A stretch of DNA of 64,000 nucleotides from Streptomyces sp. LUP47B (GCF_001746295.1 NZ_MJAH01000007.1:395738-459737), one strand, 5' to 3'. Counted from the stretch's first letter, positions 40,148 to 54,048 are shown. The notes: generated by a model not told the origin, from the sequence alone. Made by a program: numbers and translations.

Positions 40148-41568
40148 CCGGACCGCGAAACTGGCTGACCACAGCACTGCGTCTGGTGGCCGGGATCGCG
40201 ATCGTGGTACCGGCGGCGCTCCTCGCAGGGGCGTCGCCGGCCGCCGCGCATCCGATGCCGCACTCGGTGGTGCAGCTCGACGTGCATCAGGCGTCGGTCA
40301 CCGCACGGCTGGAACTGCCGGTCGACGACCTCTCGCGGGCCGGCGGGATCGATCTGAGCGACACCACCCGGGCCACGCTGTCCGGGCGGGCCGACGCCAT
40401 CCGCACCTACCTCCGCGAACACGTCCATCCGATCAGCTCCGGGGGCAAGGCCTGGCAGGTCAGCGTCGGCGCCCTGAGCCTCAGCCGCACCGAGCAGACC
40501 TCCACCGGCCCCTACCGTGAGGTGGTCGCCGAGGCCGTGCTCACCCCGCCGGCCGGCGCCGACGTACGCCACTTCACCTTCGACTACGACGTCATCGTCC
40601 ACCAAGTCGTCACGCACACAGTCCTGGTGACGGTACGTCAGGACTGGGCCGCCGGACAGGTCGACGGCGAGGGCACCACCCAGGTCGGCACCATCCGGAT
40701 CGACACCCGGACCATGACCGTCCCCGCCCTGAAGGTCGACCTCGGCGACGGCAGCGCCTGGCGCGGTTTCCTGGCCATGGTGAAGCTGGGCGGCGACCAC
40801 ATCCTCACCGGCACCGATCACCTGCTGTTCCTGCTGATCCTGCTCCTGCCCGCTCCGCTCGCGGCCACCGGGCGGCGCTGGGACGGCCTGGTCGGGGCCC
40901 GTCGCGCGCTCGGCCGGATCGGCCGCATCACGCTCGCCTTCACCGCCGGGCACTCCGTCGCGCTGGCCGTCACCGCGCTCGGGCGCCTGGACGTCCCCGG
41001 ATGGCCGGTGGAGGCGTTCATCGCCGCGAGCATCCTCGTCGGCGCGATCCACGCGATCCGCCCTCTCTTCCCCGGCAAGGAGGCGCTGGTGGCCTTGGTC
41101 TTCGGCCTCGGTCACGGCATGGCGTTCTCCTTCGTCCTGGCGGAGATGCACCTGTCCACGGGTCAGCTCGTGACGAGCCTTCTCGGTTTCAACCTCGGCA
41201 TCGAACTGGTGCAACTGCTGCTGGTCTTCCTGGCGCTGCCCTCACTGCTGGTGCTGGCACGCCTGCGGGCGCAGCCCGCACTGCGGCTGACCGGCGCGGT
41301 GCTCACCGGCACTGCGGCCGCCGGCTGGCTGGCCGACCGCCTCGGTCTGCCCAACCCCGTCGCCCGGGCGGCCGACAGCGCCGGATCCCACACCACGCTG
41401 CTGCTGGCCTCCCTCACCGTGACCGCACTCGCCGCCACCGCCTGGACCCTCACCACCCGTCGGCACGCACGCCCCGGACCGGCCGAACCTCCCACGACGA
41501 CGTGTGAGCCGCACGGTCCGGACCGGTCGGCGGGCATCGCCGACTCAGCGGCGGCACAAACTCATTGA
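40144..41568 (+). CDS. HupE/UreJ-family membrane protein
   Basis: A 474-residue protein with a signal peptide (residues 1-34), an extracytoplasmic domain to about residue 200, then six membrane helices and a polar tail. The HupE/UreJ signature is present: GGDHILTGTDHLLFLLILLL, FTAGHSVALAVTALG and FGLGHGMAFSFVLAEM. HupE-type proteins are implicated in nickel or other metal uptake; the His pattern in helices I, II and IV fits metal binding. The ATG overlaps the DUF3500 stop, so the secreted partner may collect or present the metal. Confidence 0.87.
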   Translation: MTGPRNWLTTALRLVAGIAIVVPAALLAGASPAAAHPMPHSVVQLDVHQASVTARLELPVDDLSRAGGIDLSDTTRATLSGRADAIRTYLREHVHPISSGGKAWQVSVGALSLSRTEQTSTGPYREVVAEAVLTPPAGADVRHFTFDYDVIVHQVVTHTVLVTVRQDWAAGQVDGEGTTQVGTIRIDTRTMTVPALKVDLGDGSAWRGFLAMVKLGGDHILTGTDHLLFLLILLLPAPLAATGRRWDGLVGARRALGRIGRITLAFTAGHSVALAVTALGRLDVPGWPVEAFIAASILVGAIHAIRPLFPGKEALVALVFGLGHGMAFSFVLAEMHLSTGQLVTSLLGFNLGIELVQLLLVFLALPSLLVLARLRAQPALRLTGAVLTGTAAAGWLADRLGLPNPVARAADSAGSHTTLLLASLTVTALAATAWTLTTRRHARPGPAEPPTTTCEPHGPDRSAGIADSAAAQTH

Positions 41569-41731
41569 AACGTCACCCAGCGGCGACCGCCCGCCTTTCA
41601 GTACGCCGCCGCGGTCACCGTTCGTCTCGCGTGGCATCCGGTCCTCCCGTAGGGTCACGGTGCCGCCATGGCACAGGGGGACCTACGTCCCGGTGCCGCA
41701 CGTCGGCCAAGCCGCGGAGATGAGGAGTGCC

Positions 41732-42190
41732 ATGTCCGGACAGTTCGAAGCGGTGGTGGAGGTCGATCGACCCGTGGAGGAGGTGTTCGCCTACCTCGCC
41801 GACGGGCGCAACGATCCTCAGTTCAGCCCTCGGGTCCTCAAGATCGACAGGATCCCTGACACCCCGACCGCTGTGGGCACGGTCTTCCGGAGCACCGTCA
41901 AGGACGCGGGCATGAAGACCGCCCGGGAGTTCCGCATCACGGAGCTCGAAGCGCCGGTGAAGCTCCGCTGGGCCGAGGTGTCCAAGAACAGCGTGACGGT
42001 GCGCGAAGGCGGCTACGACCTGGAGTCACTGGCCGACGGCAGGACTCGCGTCCGCATCTTCAACCACCTCGACGGCCACGGTCTTGGCAAACTGCTGGTC
42101 GGCCTGGCGCTCGCCGCGGCCCGCAAGGACGCGCCCGCCTTCGGCGCCCGGATCAAGACGGCCGCCGAGAAGGCGATCGTTTCACGCTGA
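41732..42190 (+). CDS. SRPBCC family protein
   Basis: A 152-residue helix-grip protein: FEAVVEVDRPVEEVFAYLAD opens the fold, FSPRVLKIDRIPDTPTAVGT and the REFRITELEAPVKLRWAEVS strands follow, and a C-terminal helix ends AARKDAPAFGARIKTAAEKA. A lipid or polyketide ligand is possible but not demonstrable. The ATG follows GATGAGGAGTGCC; an ATG at 41720 is slightly upstream without its own site. It is a single gene, tail-to-tail with the anti-sigma ATPase. Confidence 0.83.
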   Translation: MSGQFEAVVEVDRPVEEVFAYLADGRNDPQFSPRVLKIDRIPDTPTAVGTVFRSTVKDAGMKTAREFRITELEAPVKLRWAEVSKNSVTVREGGYDLESLADGRTRVRIFNHLDGHGLGKLLVGLALAAARKDAPAFGARIKTAAEKAIVSR

Positions 42191-42320
42191 CCTTTCCACG
42201 GGCAGCCGAAGAACGCCCTCGGAGACCGGCGGCCACCCGCTGCGCCGCCGGGCCTCCAGGACGGGAACACGTCCGGGACACGATCTTCTCGTTTCCACGG
42301 TCGCCGACCGCGAGGACCGT

Positions 42321-42755
42321 TCAGCCAGAAAGGTCCTGCAGCGGATCGTCGAACAACGCGAGGCGGACCGTGATGCGCTTGCCGACGGACTCTCGGCGTA
42401 CCTCTATTCCCTGCACCACCGCCATCACGATCTCGAGACCGTGCTGGCCCACCCGACCGGCGTCGGCGGCGCGGGCCAGGGGAAGCGTCGGATCGGTGTC
42501 CCACACCTCGATCTCCAGCATGGCGTCCGTGATGCGCAGCTGCAGCAGCACCGGCCCGGGCGCGTATTTCAGCGCGTTGGTGACCAGCTCGCTGACCACC
42601 AACTGCCCCAGGTCCATGGCGCGGGCCGACACCGGCAGCCCGTACTCGCCCTGCACCCGCGTCAGGAACTTCGACGTCTGGGCCCGCGCGTCGGCGATAC
42701 AGCCGTCCGCTCCGTCCAGTGCCACGGTCACCTCGGCAGGTGCGGCTTCCGGCAT
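42321..42755 (-). CDS. Anti-sigma-factor-type ATP-binding protein (GHKL)
   Basis: A 144-residue single-domain GHKL ATPase like the RsbW/SpoIIAB group common in Streptomyces. The N box is GQLVVSELVTNALKYAPGPV, the G1 region DTDPTLP and the G2 region GRVGQHGLEIVMAVV. It probably binds and inhibits a sigma factor or phosphorylates a STAS antagonist. The ATG at 42755 follows GAGGAGAGTGCGTGG; ATGs at 42815 and 42797 are in frame but poorly placed. The divergent STAS gene 220 bases away is its natural antagonist. No sigma factor gene is present in the window. Confidence 0.85.
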   Translation of the reverse strand: MPEAAPAEVTVALDGADGCIADARAQTSKFLTRVQGEYGLPVSARAMDLGQLVVSELVTNALKYAPGPVLLQLRITDAMLEIEVWDTDPTLPLARAADAGRVGQHGLEIVMAVVQGIEVRRESVGKRITVRLALFDDPLQDLSG

Positions 42756-42975
42756 CCACGCACTCTCCTCAGGCAGGATCCGCAGCCTGCCGACCATCTC
42801 CAATACCCCGTTCATGGGCGCGCGGATACCCCGTGATTCCCGCCTTACTCCTGTGCCGCGCTGTTCTTGTGCCGCCCATGAACCGGAGGACCGTCTCATG
42901 CATCGTGCTCGGGCTTCCTGGGCAACGGTGGCATCAAGGACCTGACCGCCCCCATCGAGTGCGCAGAGGACGCGA

Positions 42976-43356
42976 GTGACAGACAACCGGGAAGCAGTGG
43001 GCCACGGCAGACTCTCCGTGGTCCGGACCGACGCCGACGGCATCACCGTGCTCGGCCTCGACGGAGAGATCGACCATCAGAGCGTGGGCGGCCTGACGCG
43101 GGCCCTGTCGCCGGCCGGCGCCCCCGAGGGGCCCCGGGTGGTCATCGACCTGAGCCGGGTCACCTTCATGGACTCCAGCGGCGTCAACGCTCTGATCGCC
43201 GCCTTCCAGTCCGCTCGGGCCGCGCAGGGATCGCTGCGGCTCGTGGTGGTGCGGGGCGCCGTGCTGCGCACCCTGCAGCTCGTGGGACTCGACACCGTCG
43301 TCCCCTGTCACCCGACCCTGGAGGATGCGCTCGCGTCGATGCGCCCCGGCGCGTGA
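42976..43356 (+). CDS. STAS-domain anti-sigma factor antagonist
   Basis: A 126-residue RsbV/SpoIIAA-like protein. ITVLGLDGEIDHQSVGGLTR forms the first strands and VVIDLSRVTFMDSSGVNALI contains the Ser that is phosphorylated by partner kinases in characterised systems (DSSG). When unphosphorylated it would sequester the anti-sigma ATPase. The GTG follows GAGGACGCGA. It lies between the divergent ATPase and the poly-HAMP kinase, with the ANTAR-PP2C phosphatase further downstream, so the partner-switch components (kinase, antagonist, phosphatase) are all close together. Confidence 0.9.
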   Translation: MTDNREAVGHGRLSVVRTDADGITVLGLDGEIDHQSVGGLTRALSPAGAPEGPRVVIDLSRVTFMDSSGVNALIAAFQSARAAQGSLRLVVVRGAVLRTLQLVGLDTVVPCHPTLEDALASMRPGA

Positions 43357-43599
43357 AAATTCAACCGAGTACCCGGGACGACTCCCCCCATGCCGGGTTC
43401 ACGACGTCTTTTTTCGGCCTGCAACAACGCTCCCACCAGGCTTTTGTCGCTGCCGCGCACCTGGGTTAATCTTCGACGGATTTCTCACCGGGCAGTTCTG
43501 TGGGGTGCAGAATTGTCGCTGGTGAGCGGGCCCTTGACGAGCCCGGCACGGTTCCGAGTCCTCGTGCGGGGGCTCTTGGGGAGCGGAACGAGGGTGGGC

Positions 43600-47874
<4,275 letters not shown>

Positions 47875-47932
47875 GACGACGCCGAGACCAACAGCCGACC
47901 GCGTGACGTCCCAGCCGAGGAACAGGCCCACC

Positions 47933-50344
47933 GTGAGCGATCTCCGTCAGCCGCCCGAGCCCCAGAGTGCCCCCGTGGTCGATCAGCCCGCCGTCGACGG
48001 CAACGACGGTGACGGGCAGCCCTCTCCCGTCGGCAGGCTGGCGGCGACCGTCGAGCGGCTGCGCCGAGAGGTGCGGGCGGCGCAGGCCGAGGCGGATGGG
48101 CGGGCCCTGATCGAACTGGCCAAGGGCATTCTGGTCGAGCGGCTGGGGTGTGGTCCGGCGCAGGCCTCGCGGCAGCTCGCCGAGCTCACGGCACAGGCGG
48201 GCGTGACGCCGTTGGAGTTCGCGGTCGAGGTGATCAACCAGGCCTCGCGCGATCACGTGTCGGAGGTGACCAGCGCCTTCCTCGCCGCCACCGCCGACCC
48301 GCCCGAGGCGCACTCCTCCGCCGTACGGCTGCGGACCGCCGAGAGTGGTGCGCTCGCCGCCCAGGACACCCAGGCTGTCGCCGACTCCCTGCTGGAACAC
48401 GCCCTGACCCCGCTGGGCGCGGAGGCGGTGGCCATCTGGGCCCTGGGGGCCGACGGGTCCCTCGCGCTGGCGGGCAGCGCCGGGTTCTCCACGGCCGAGG
48501 CCGGACGCTGGCGGCATGTGCCGCCGGGCGTGACGACCGTGGCGCGCCGCGGGCTCGCCGAACGCACGGGGCAGTGGATCCGCAGTCTGTCCGAGACCGG
48601 GCTGCCTTCCATCGGCCAGCACCACCACTCCGACGGCGGCCGGGTCGCCGTACCGGCGGAGACCGGCGGGCGCATCCAGGGCGTACTGGAGATCGCCTGG
48701 GCGGCGCCGCTGGAGCCCCCTCCCCCGCCGATCGTCCGTCAGGTCGAGGCGCTGGCCGAGCTGTGCGCGCACACCCTGGAGACATACGGGCTCCACCATC
48801 CCGACGGCGCCCCGCTCCCGACTGTCCTGCCGGACGTCTCCGAGCTGATGGACCTGGCCGACGGCCTCCACGACCCGGCGCTGGTGCTGGTGCCGCACCT
48901 GGACTCCGACGGGCACCTCGTCGACTTCCGCATCCATCACGTCAACAGCCGCTTCCTCGACCCGGCCGGCCGGCCGCGGGGCGCCGTGAGCGGCGCGCTG
49001 CTGCTGGAGGCGTACCCGATGGCCGCCGGCCACAGCGAGCTGTTCGAACGGATGGAGCGCGTGTACGCCACCGGCGAGCCCTTCCGCGCCCACCGCATGC
49101 GGCTGACCGCCCTGGTGGACGACGTCCCGCTCGCGGCCGTCGCCGACATCAACATCAGCCGGCACGGCGGCAGCGTCCTGCTCATCTGGCGCATCGAGGA
49201 CGAGACGGCCCGCCTGGCGAGCCTGCTCCAGCACGCCCAGCGCCTGGGCCGCATCGGCGGTTTCGAGGAGAACCTGCTGACGGGCGAGATCACCTGGAAC
49301 GGTCAGCTCTACCACCTCTACGGCAGGCCCCCCTCCGACCCCGCCGTACGGCTGGAGGACCTGGCCGCCCACGCCCACCCCGACGACGCCGTCGCCATCG
49401 GCCGGTTTCTGCGCACCCTGCTCCACCAGCGCCGTCCCGCGTCCACCGCGTTCCGTCTGCAGCGCCCCGACGGGGTCACCCGCCACATCCGGGTCGTGGC
49501 GGAGCCTGTCCTCGACTCCGCGGGTCAGCTGTATGTCGTGCGCGGCGCCTACCAGGACATCTCCGCCCACCACTGGACCGAGGTCGCGCTCGCCGCCACC
49601 CGGGACCAGCTCGCCCACAGCGAGCAGCAGGCCAGCGAACGCGACCGGCTGACCCTGCAGTTGCAGCACGCCATCATGCCTCCGACGCGGGCGCCGCTGG
49701 AGGTTCCCGGGCTGGACGTGGCGGTGCGTTACCGGCCCGCGGAGACCCAGCATCTGGTCGGCGGTGACTGGTACGACGCGGTCGTGCTGCCGTCGCGGCT
49801 GGTGCTGCTGTGCGTGGGCGACGTCGCCGGGCACGGCATCGAGGCGGCCACCAGCATGGTCGTGCTGCGCAACGCGCTGCGTGGGCTCGCCGTGACCGGC
49901 GCCGGGCCCGGCCAGCTGCTGTCGTGGCTCAACATGGTGGCCCACCATCTCACCGGCGCCGTCACCGCCACCGCGGTCTGCGGCCTGTACGACCCCGAGA
50001 ACAACACGCTGCGCTGGGCGCGGGCCGGGCATCTGCCGCCGGTCCTCGTACGCGGCTCGGACGCGGCACCGCTGCCGCTGGTCAAGGGGCTGCTGCTGGG
50101 TGCCGTGCCGGAGGCCACGTATGAGGAGCACGAGGTCCAGCTCGCCGTCGACGACACGCTGCTGATGTACACGGACGGTCTGATCGAACGCCGGGACCGG
50201 TCCGTGGAGGAGTCCCTGGCGCAGTTCCTGACGGTGGCGCGGGCGGTCCCGCCCACGCTGGACCAGCAGTTGGATCGTCTGCTCACCCACAGCAGGTCCG
50301 ACACGGACGACGACACCTGCATCGTGGGAATCCGCGTGGCCTGA
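47933..50344 (+). CDS. ANTAR-GAF-PAS-PP2C phosphatase
   Basis: An 803-residue multidomain signalling protein. Residues 35-105 form an ANTAR-like RNA-binding helix bundle (RALIELAKGILVERLGCGPA, then QASRQLAELTAQAG). A GAF domain covers about 135-290, two PAS regions about 300-440 and 445-570, and a full SpoIIE phosphatase the rest: GGDWYDAVV, CVGDVAGHGIEAA, ARAGHLPPV, YTDGLIERRD and DDDTCIVGI. It probably dephosphorylates STAS proteins such as the one at 42976. ANTAR at the N-terminus would allow RNA antitermination control to be linked to the phosphatase. The GTG lies 58 bases after the HAMP kinase and is likely co-transcribed. Confidence 0.9.
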   Translation: MSDLRQPPEPQSAPVVDQPAVDGNDGDGQPSPVGRLAATVERLRREVRAAQAEADGRALIELAKGILVERLGCGPAQASRQLAELTAQAGVTPLEFAVEVINQASRDHVSEVTSAFLAATADPPEAHSSAVRLRTAESGALAAQDTQAVADSLLEHALTPLGAEAVAIWALGADGSLALAGSAGFSTAEAGRWRHVPPGVTTVARRGLAERTGQWIRSLSETGLPSIGQHHHSDGGRVAVPAETGGRIQGVLEIAWAAPLEPPPPPIVRQVEALAELCAHTLETYGLHHPDGAPLPTVLPDVSELMDLADGLHDPALVLVPHLDSDGHLVDFRIHHVNSRFLDPAGRPRGAVSGALLLEAYPMAAGHSELFERMERVYATGEPFRAHRMRLTALVDDVPLAAVADINISRHGGSVLLIWRIEDETARLASLLQHAQRLGRIGGFEENLLTGEITWNGQLYHLYGRPPSDPAVRLEDLAAHAHPDDAVAIGRFLRTLLHQRRPASTAFRLQRPDGVTRHIRVVAEPVLDSAGQLYVVRGAYQDISAHHWTEVALAATRDQLAHSEQQASERDRLTLQLQHAIMPPTRAPLEVPGLDVAVRYRPAETQHLVGGDWYDAVVLPSRLVLLCVGDVAGHGIEAATSMVVLRNALRGLAVTGAGPGQLLSWLNMVAHHLTGAVTATAVCGLYDPENNTLRWARAGHLPPVLVRGSDAAPLPLVKGLLLGAVPEATYEEHEVQLAVDDTLLMYTDGLIERRDRSVEESLAQFLTVARAVPPTLDQQLDRLLTHSRSDTDDDTCIVGIRVA

Positions 50345-50377
50345 GGCACGGTCCGCCCCCGTACGCCCGTGTCGGCG

Positions 50378-50402
50378 TCCCGGGCTCTCGGTGAGCCGGG
50401 GG
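50378..50402 (+). terminator. Possible terminator after ANTAR-PP2C gene
   Basis: A GC-rich hairpin around GGCTC-TCGGT-GAGCC with further CCC/GGG pairing and one mismatch, 34 bases after the stop codon. No T run. Confidence 0.4.
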
Positions 50403-50455
50403 CTTGTGTCCGGGCAGACGGGGAACGCGTTGCCCCGAACGATCGGGGAGAGGTC

Positions 50456-50764
50456 ATGCCACGAGTCAGGGAGTACGCCGTCGCCGCGTCCGGTCGGTGG
50501 ACGGACGAGGAGGAGGGCCGCCGCCGGCTGCCCGCCGGGGAGGTCCACGCCTGGGAGCCGGGCACGAACCAGACGGTCTGCGGTCTTTCTCTCAGCCGCT
50601 CCCAGCTGACCCGGTTCCCGCACATCACCTGGTCCGACACGATCCCGGAGTCGGGGGGCGCGGCCGACCGGGTGCGGCGCCTGTGCCCGCGCTGCGCCTC
50701 CGTGGCGGGACGTCGTGGGGGCGACGCCCGCCCGAGGTGGCACCGCACCAATCCCAGACCGTGA
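50456..50764 (+). CDS. Small conserved-type protein with CPRC motif, upstream of recQ-like gene
   Basis: A 102-residue basic protein of unknown function. The sequence has one Cys in TVCGLSLSRSQL and a CxxC in RRLCPRCASV, enough for a possible zinc knuckle, and no membrane segment. The ATG at 50456 follows GGGGAGAGGTC and gives a compact protein; the frame is open from 50369. It ends 11 bases before the RecQ-like ATG, so the two are probably co-transcribed, and a role in nucleic-acid metabolism is conceivable but not shown. Confidence 0.7.
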   Translation: MPRVREYAVAASGRWTDEEEGRRRLPAGEVHAWEPGTNQTVCGLSLSRSQLTRFPHITWSDTIPESGGAADRVRRLCPRCASVAGRRGGDARPRWHRTNPRP

Positions 50765-50775
50765 AGGGGGCCGGC

Positions 50776-52491
50776 ATGGCCGACAAGAGGGGTTCCGGCG
50801 TCTCGGACCGGTTGACGCGGACCGCCGACGAGGTGTTCGGCTGGAGCGAACTTCGGCCGGGACAGCTGACCGCGATGGAAGCGGTCATGCAGGGCCGGGA
50901 CACGCTGGCCGTCATGCCCACCGGCGCCGGGAAGTCGGCCGTGTACCAGGTGCCCGGGCTGCTGCTGCCCGGGCCCACGGTGGTGGTCTCCCCGCTCATC
51001 GCCCTCCAGCGGGATCAGATCGCCGGCCTGCTCCGTCACGACGACGCCCCGGACGCCGTCGCCGTCAACTCCGCGCAGGCGGCCGGCGAGGTGGAGGCCG
51101 CCTGGGACGCGGTCCGGCACGGTGATGCGGAGTTCCTGTTCCTCTCCCCCGAGCAGCTCGCCAAGGACGAGGTGGTCGAGCGCCTGGCCCGGGCCGCGCC
51201 GTCGCTGTTCGTCGTCGACGAGGCCCAGTGCGTCGCCGCCTGGGGCCACGACTTCCGTCCCGACTACCTCCGTCTGGCCCAGGCGGCCCGGCGCATGGGC
51301 AGGCCCACGGTCCTCGCCCTCACCGCCACGGCCGCCCCACCGGTACGCGAGGAGATCGTGGAGCGGCTCGGCATGGAGGATCCGGCGCTGGTGGTGGCCG
51401 GCTTCGACCGGCCGAACATCGCGTTGGAGGTGCGCCGCTTCCAGGACGACACGGACAAGCGTCGGGAGGTCGTGGAGCGCGCCGCGGCGGAACCCAAGCC
51501 GGGCATCGTCTACACCGCCACCCGCCGGGACGCCGAGGCGTACGCGGACGACCTGGCCGCGCTGGGCCTGTCGGCCGCCGCCTACCATGCCGGGCTGACA
51601 GCCCGTGAGCGCTCCCGGGTGCACGATGCCTTCCTGGCCGGTGAGACCGACGTCGTGGTCGCCACCTCCGCCTTCGGCATGGGCATCGACAAGGAGGACG
51701 TACGGTTCGTGCTGCACGCGTCCGTACCCGGCTCGCTCGACGCCTACTACCAGGAGATCGGCCGTGCGGGACGCGACGGCGGGCCCGCGCTGGCCGTCCT
51801 CCACTACCGGCCGCAGGACAGCGGCCTGCAGCGCCTGTTCGCGACGCGCGCGCCTGACGAGGAAACCCTGGGCGCGGTCGCGGAGCGCATCCACGAGCGT
51901 GACACTCCCACCGAGCCGGACGACATCCGGAAGGAGACGGACCTCTCGCGCAGACGCGTGACGGCGGCGGTCAATCTCCTGGAACAGGCGGGCGCCGTGC
52001 ACACCGAGGACGACGGGCGGGTGCGCGCCGTTCCCGGGACGACGGCCGAGGACGCGACCGCCCGTGCCGCGGAAGGGGCCCGCTCACGCAGCAGGCTGGA
52101 GCAGTCGAGGCTGGCCATGATGCTGGGGTACGCCGAGACCACCGGCTGCCGACGTCGCTTCCTGCTCGGTTACTTCGGTGAGTCGTACGACGCCCCGTGT
52201 GAGGCCTGCGACGTGTGCGCGTCCCCCTCGTCCGGGGACACCGTCGTCGAGGGAGCGGGGGACTCGAGCGACGAGCCCTCCTCGCCTCCGTCGGCCGACT
52301 CCTACCCGGCGGGTACGCGGGTGCGGCACACGGAGTGGGGAGAGGGAACGGTGATGAGTGAGGAGGGCGACCGGATCACCGTACTGTTCGAGTCCATGGG
52401 ATACCGCACGCTGTCCCTGCCGGCGGTCGCCGGCAGGGGCCTCCTCACCGCAGACCCGCTCAGTGCCGCGCCACGACCCGCAACGTCTTGA
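50776..52491 (+). CDS. recQ: RecQ-family ATP-dependent DNA helicase
   Basis: A 571-residue 3'-5' DNA helicase. Superfamily 2 motifs appear in order: LRPGQLTAMEAVMQGRDTLA (motif 0), MPTGAGKS (Walker A), SPLIALQRDQ, VDEAQCVAAWGHDFRPDY (DEAQ in place of RecQ's usual DEAH), LTATA, ATSAFGMGIDKEDVRFVLH and QEIGRAGRDGG. The zinc-binding CRRRFLLGYFGE...CEACDVC segment follows. There is no HRDC domain; the C-terminus instead is a small beta domain (VRHTEWGEGTVMSEEGDRIT). The ATG at 50776 follows GAAGGGGGCC; a GTG at 50761 overlapping the previous stop is possible. Its 3' end overlaps the convergent decarboxylase by 32 bases. Confidence 0.92.
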   Translation: MADKRGSGVSDRLTRTADEVFGWSELRPGQLTAMEAVMQGRDTLAVMPTGAGKSAVYQVPGLLLPGPTVVVSPLIALQRDQIAGLLRHDDAPDAVAVNSAQAAGEVEAAWDAVRHGDAEFLFLSPEQLAKDEVVERLARAAPSLFVVDEAQCVAAWGHDFRPDYLRLAQAARRMGRPTVLALTATAAPPVREEIVERLGMEDPALVVAGFDRPNIALEVRRFQDDTDKRREVVERAAAEPKPGIVYTATRRDAEAYADDLAALGLSAAAYHAGLTARERSRVHDAFLAGETDVVVATSAFGMGIDKEDVRFVLHASVPGSLDAYYQEIGRAGRDGGPALAVLHYRPQDSGLQRLFATRAPDEETLGAVAERIHERDTPTEPDDIRKETDLSRRRVTAAVNLLEQAGAVHTEDDGRVRAVPGTTAEDATARAAEGARSRSRLEQSRLAMMLGYAETTGCRRRFLLGYFGESYDAPCEACDVCASPSSGDTVVEGAGDSSDEPSSPPSADSYPAGTRVRHTEWGEGTVMSEEGDRITVLFESMGYRTLSLPAVAGRGLLTADPLSAAPRPATS

Positions 52492-53923
52492 CCGAGGGGT
52501 CGGCGGCGTCCGGGATGAGGACGCCGTGCTCGACGCCGCTGCGCAGATAGTCGAGGACCTCGTCGGTGATGACCTCACCGGGAGCGATCGCCGGCACACC
52601 CGGAGGATACGGACTGATCATCTCCGCGGCGATGCGGCCGGCGGCACGGTCGGCCGGGACGTGGTCGACCTCGGCGAAGAACGCGTCGCGCGGCAGCATC
52701 GCCTGCTCCAGTTCCAGGGCCGAGGGCTCGGGCAGACGGACCGACGGCCTGCGTTCGATGGACTCGGCGCCCTCGGTGAGGGCGCTGAGGGCGTCCAGCA
52801 GCGCCTTCTCCGTCTCGTCGTCGTCGGCGTGCGTGATCGACGCGCTGATCCGGCAGGTGTCGGAGCCGCCGACGTCCACATGACACTCGGACCGGAGCCA
52901 CTCGGCGGCCTGCATACCGCTGATCCCGAGCTCGCGTACGTCGACCACGAGCTTCAGGGGGTCGAAGTCTGCGGCGAGCCCCTCCTCCACGATCTCCTGG
53001 CCCATGGGCCGCAGTCCCGGCAGGTCCCCGGCCGCCAGCCGGATCCGTTCCGCGCGGTGCAGCGCGGCGTCCAGGAGGTCGTGGCCGTGCTCGACCATCT
53101 GGCGGCGCCAGCCGTCCAGAGTCAGGTAGACCAGGGACGAGGCACTGGTGGTGCCGAGCAGGTCCTCCCGCTGTTTGAGCGCTTCCGGCGAGACCCGGTC
53201 GTACTGGAGGTGGAAGACGGAGCTCTGTTCGATCGCCCCGCCCATCTTGTGGACGCTGGTGACCACCAGGTCCGCCTCGGCGTCCATGCCCCAGGCCGGC
53301 AGATCGGGATGGAACGGCAGGTGGGCGCCCCAGGCCTCATCGACGATAAGGGGTATGTCGAACTCGTGGCACACCCGCGCCACACCCTGGATGTCGGCGC
53401 AGGTCCCCCAGTCGGTCGGGGTGATCAGCAGCATGCCCTTGGCGTCCGGGTGCTCCTCGAGCCGGCGGCGTACGTCGTCGGGCTCCGGTGGATGGGCGAT
53501 GTGCCGGTCACGATCGAACTTGGGGTGGACCCAGATCGGTTCGACGCCGTTGACGACGACGCCCGAGATCACGGACTTGTGCGCGTTGCGCGACAGCAGC
53601 AACTTCTCCCCGGGACCCGCCACGGCCAGCATCGCCGTCTTGACGGACAGGGAGCTGCCGCACGTGGAGAAGAACGCCTGGTCGGCGCCGACCGCGTCCG
53701 CCATCAGTTCCTGTGCCTGGCTGAGCACGCCCTGGGACTGCCGGCGGTCGTCCAGCCCGTTGAGGGACAGGACGTCCGAGCGGAACACGTCGAGCCCGAC
53801 GATCTCCGCCACCCGCGGGTCCACGCCGCGGCCCTGCTTGTGACCGGGCGGACCGAAGACCATGTCTCCGCGACGCCGGAACTCCTCCAGCGCCTCCAGT
53901 ACGGGCACCCGCGAGTGATCCAT
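52460..53923 (-). CDS. Orn/Lys/Arg decarboxylase family PLP enzyme
   Basis: A 487-residue fold-type I PLP enzyme of the short (Gram-positive SpeA/Cad) branch. Cofactor-site elements are FSTCGSSLSVKTAML, H116 in RNAHKSV, D195 in IVDEAWGAHLPF and the Schiff-base K226 in TSVHKMGGA; the C-terminal domain ends with PPGVPAIAPGE. It would decarboxylate arginine, lysine or ornithine to a diamine or agmatine; the substrate cannot be told from sequence. The ATG follows GGGAGGAACC, a strong site. It is transcribed separately from the S9 peptidase, 125 bases upstream. Confidence 0.9.
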   Translation of the reverse strand: MDHSRVPVLEALEEFRRRGDMVFGPPGHKQGRGVDPRVAEIVGLDVFRSDVLSLNGLDDRRQSQGVLSQAQELMADAVGADQAFFSTCGSSLSVKTAMLAVAGPGEKLLLSRNAHKSVISGVVVNGVEPIWVHPKFDRDRHIAHPPEPDDVRRRLEEHPDAKGMLLITPTDWGTCADIQGVARVCHEFDIPLIVDEAWGAHLPFHPDLPAWGMDAEADLVVTSVHKMGGAIEQSSVFHLQYDRVSPEALKQREDLLGTTSASSLVYLTLDGWRRQMVEHGHDLLDAALHRAERIRLAAGDLPGLRPMGQEIVEEGLAADFDPLKLVVDVRELGISGMQAAEWLRSECHVDVGGSDTCRISASITHADDDETEKALLDALSALTEGAESIERRPSVRLPEPSALELEQAMLPRDAFFAEVDHVPADRAAGRIAAEMISPYPPGVPAIAPGEVITDEVLDYLRSGVEHGVLIPDAADPSVKTLRVVARH

Positions 53924-54048
53924 GGTTCCTCCCAAGTCCGTCCCGCCCCGTTCAGTCGCCGAAGCCGTGGGGCCCACTCGGTCTGAACACCGTGTTGACC
54001 GCATGCGCCGGTCGAAACGCTCGGCACAGACGTCCGGACTCCAGCGGC

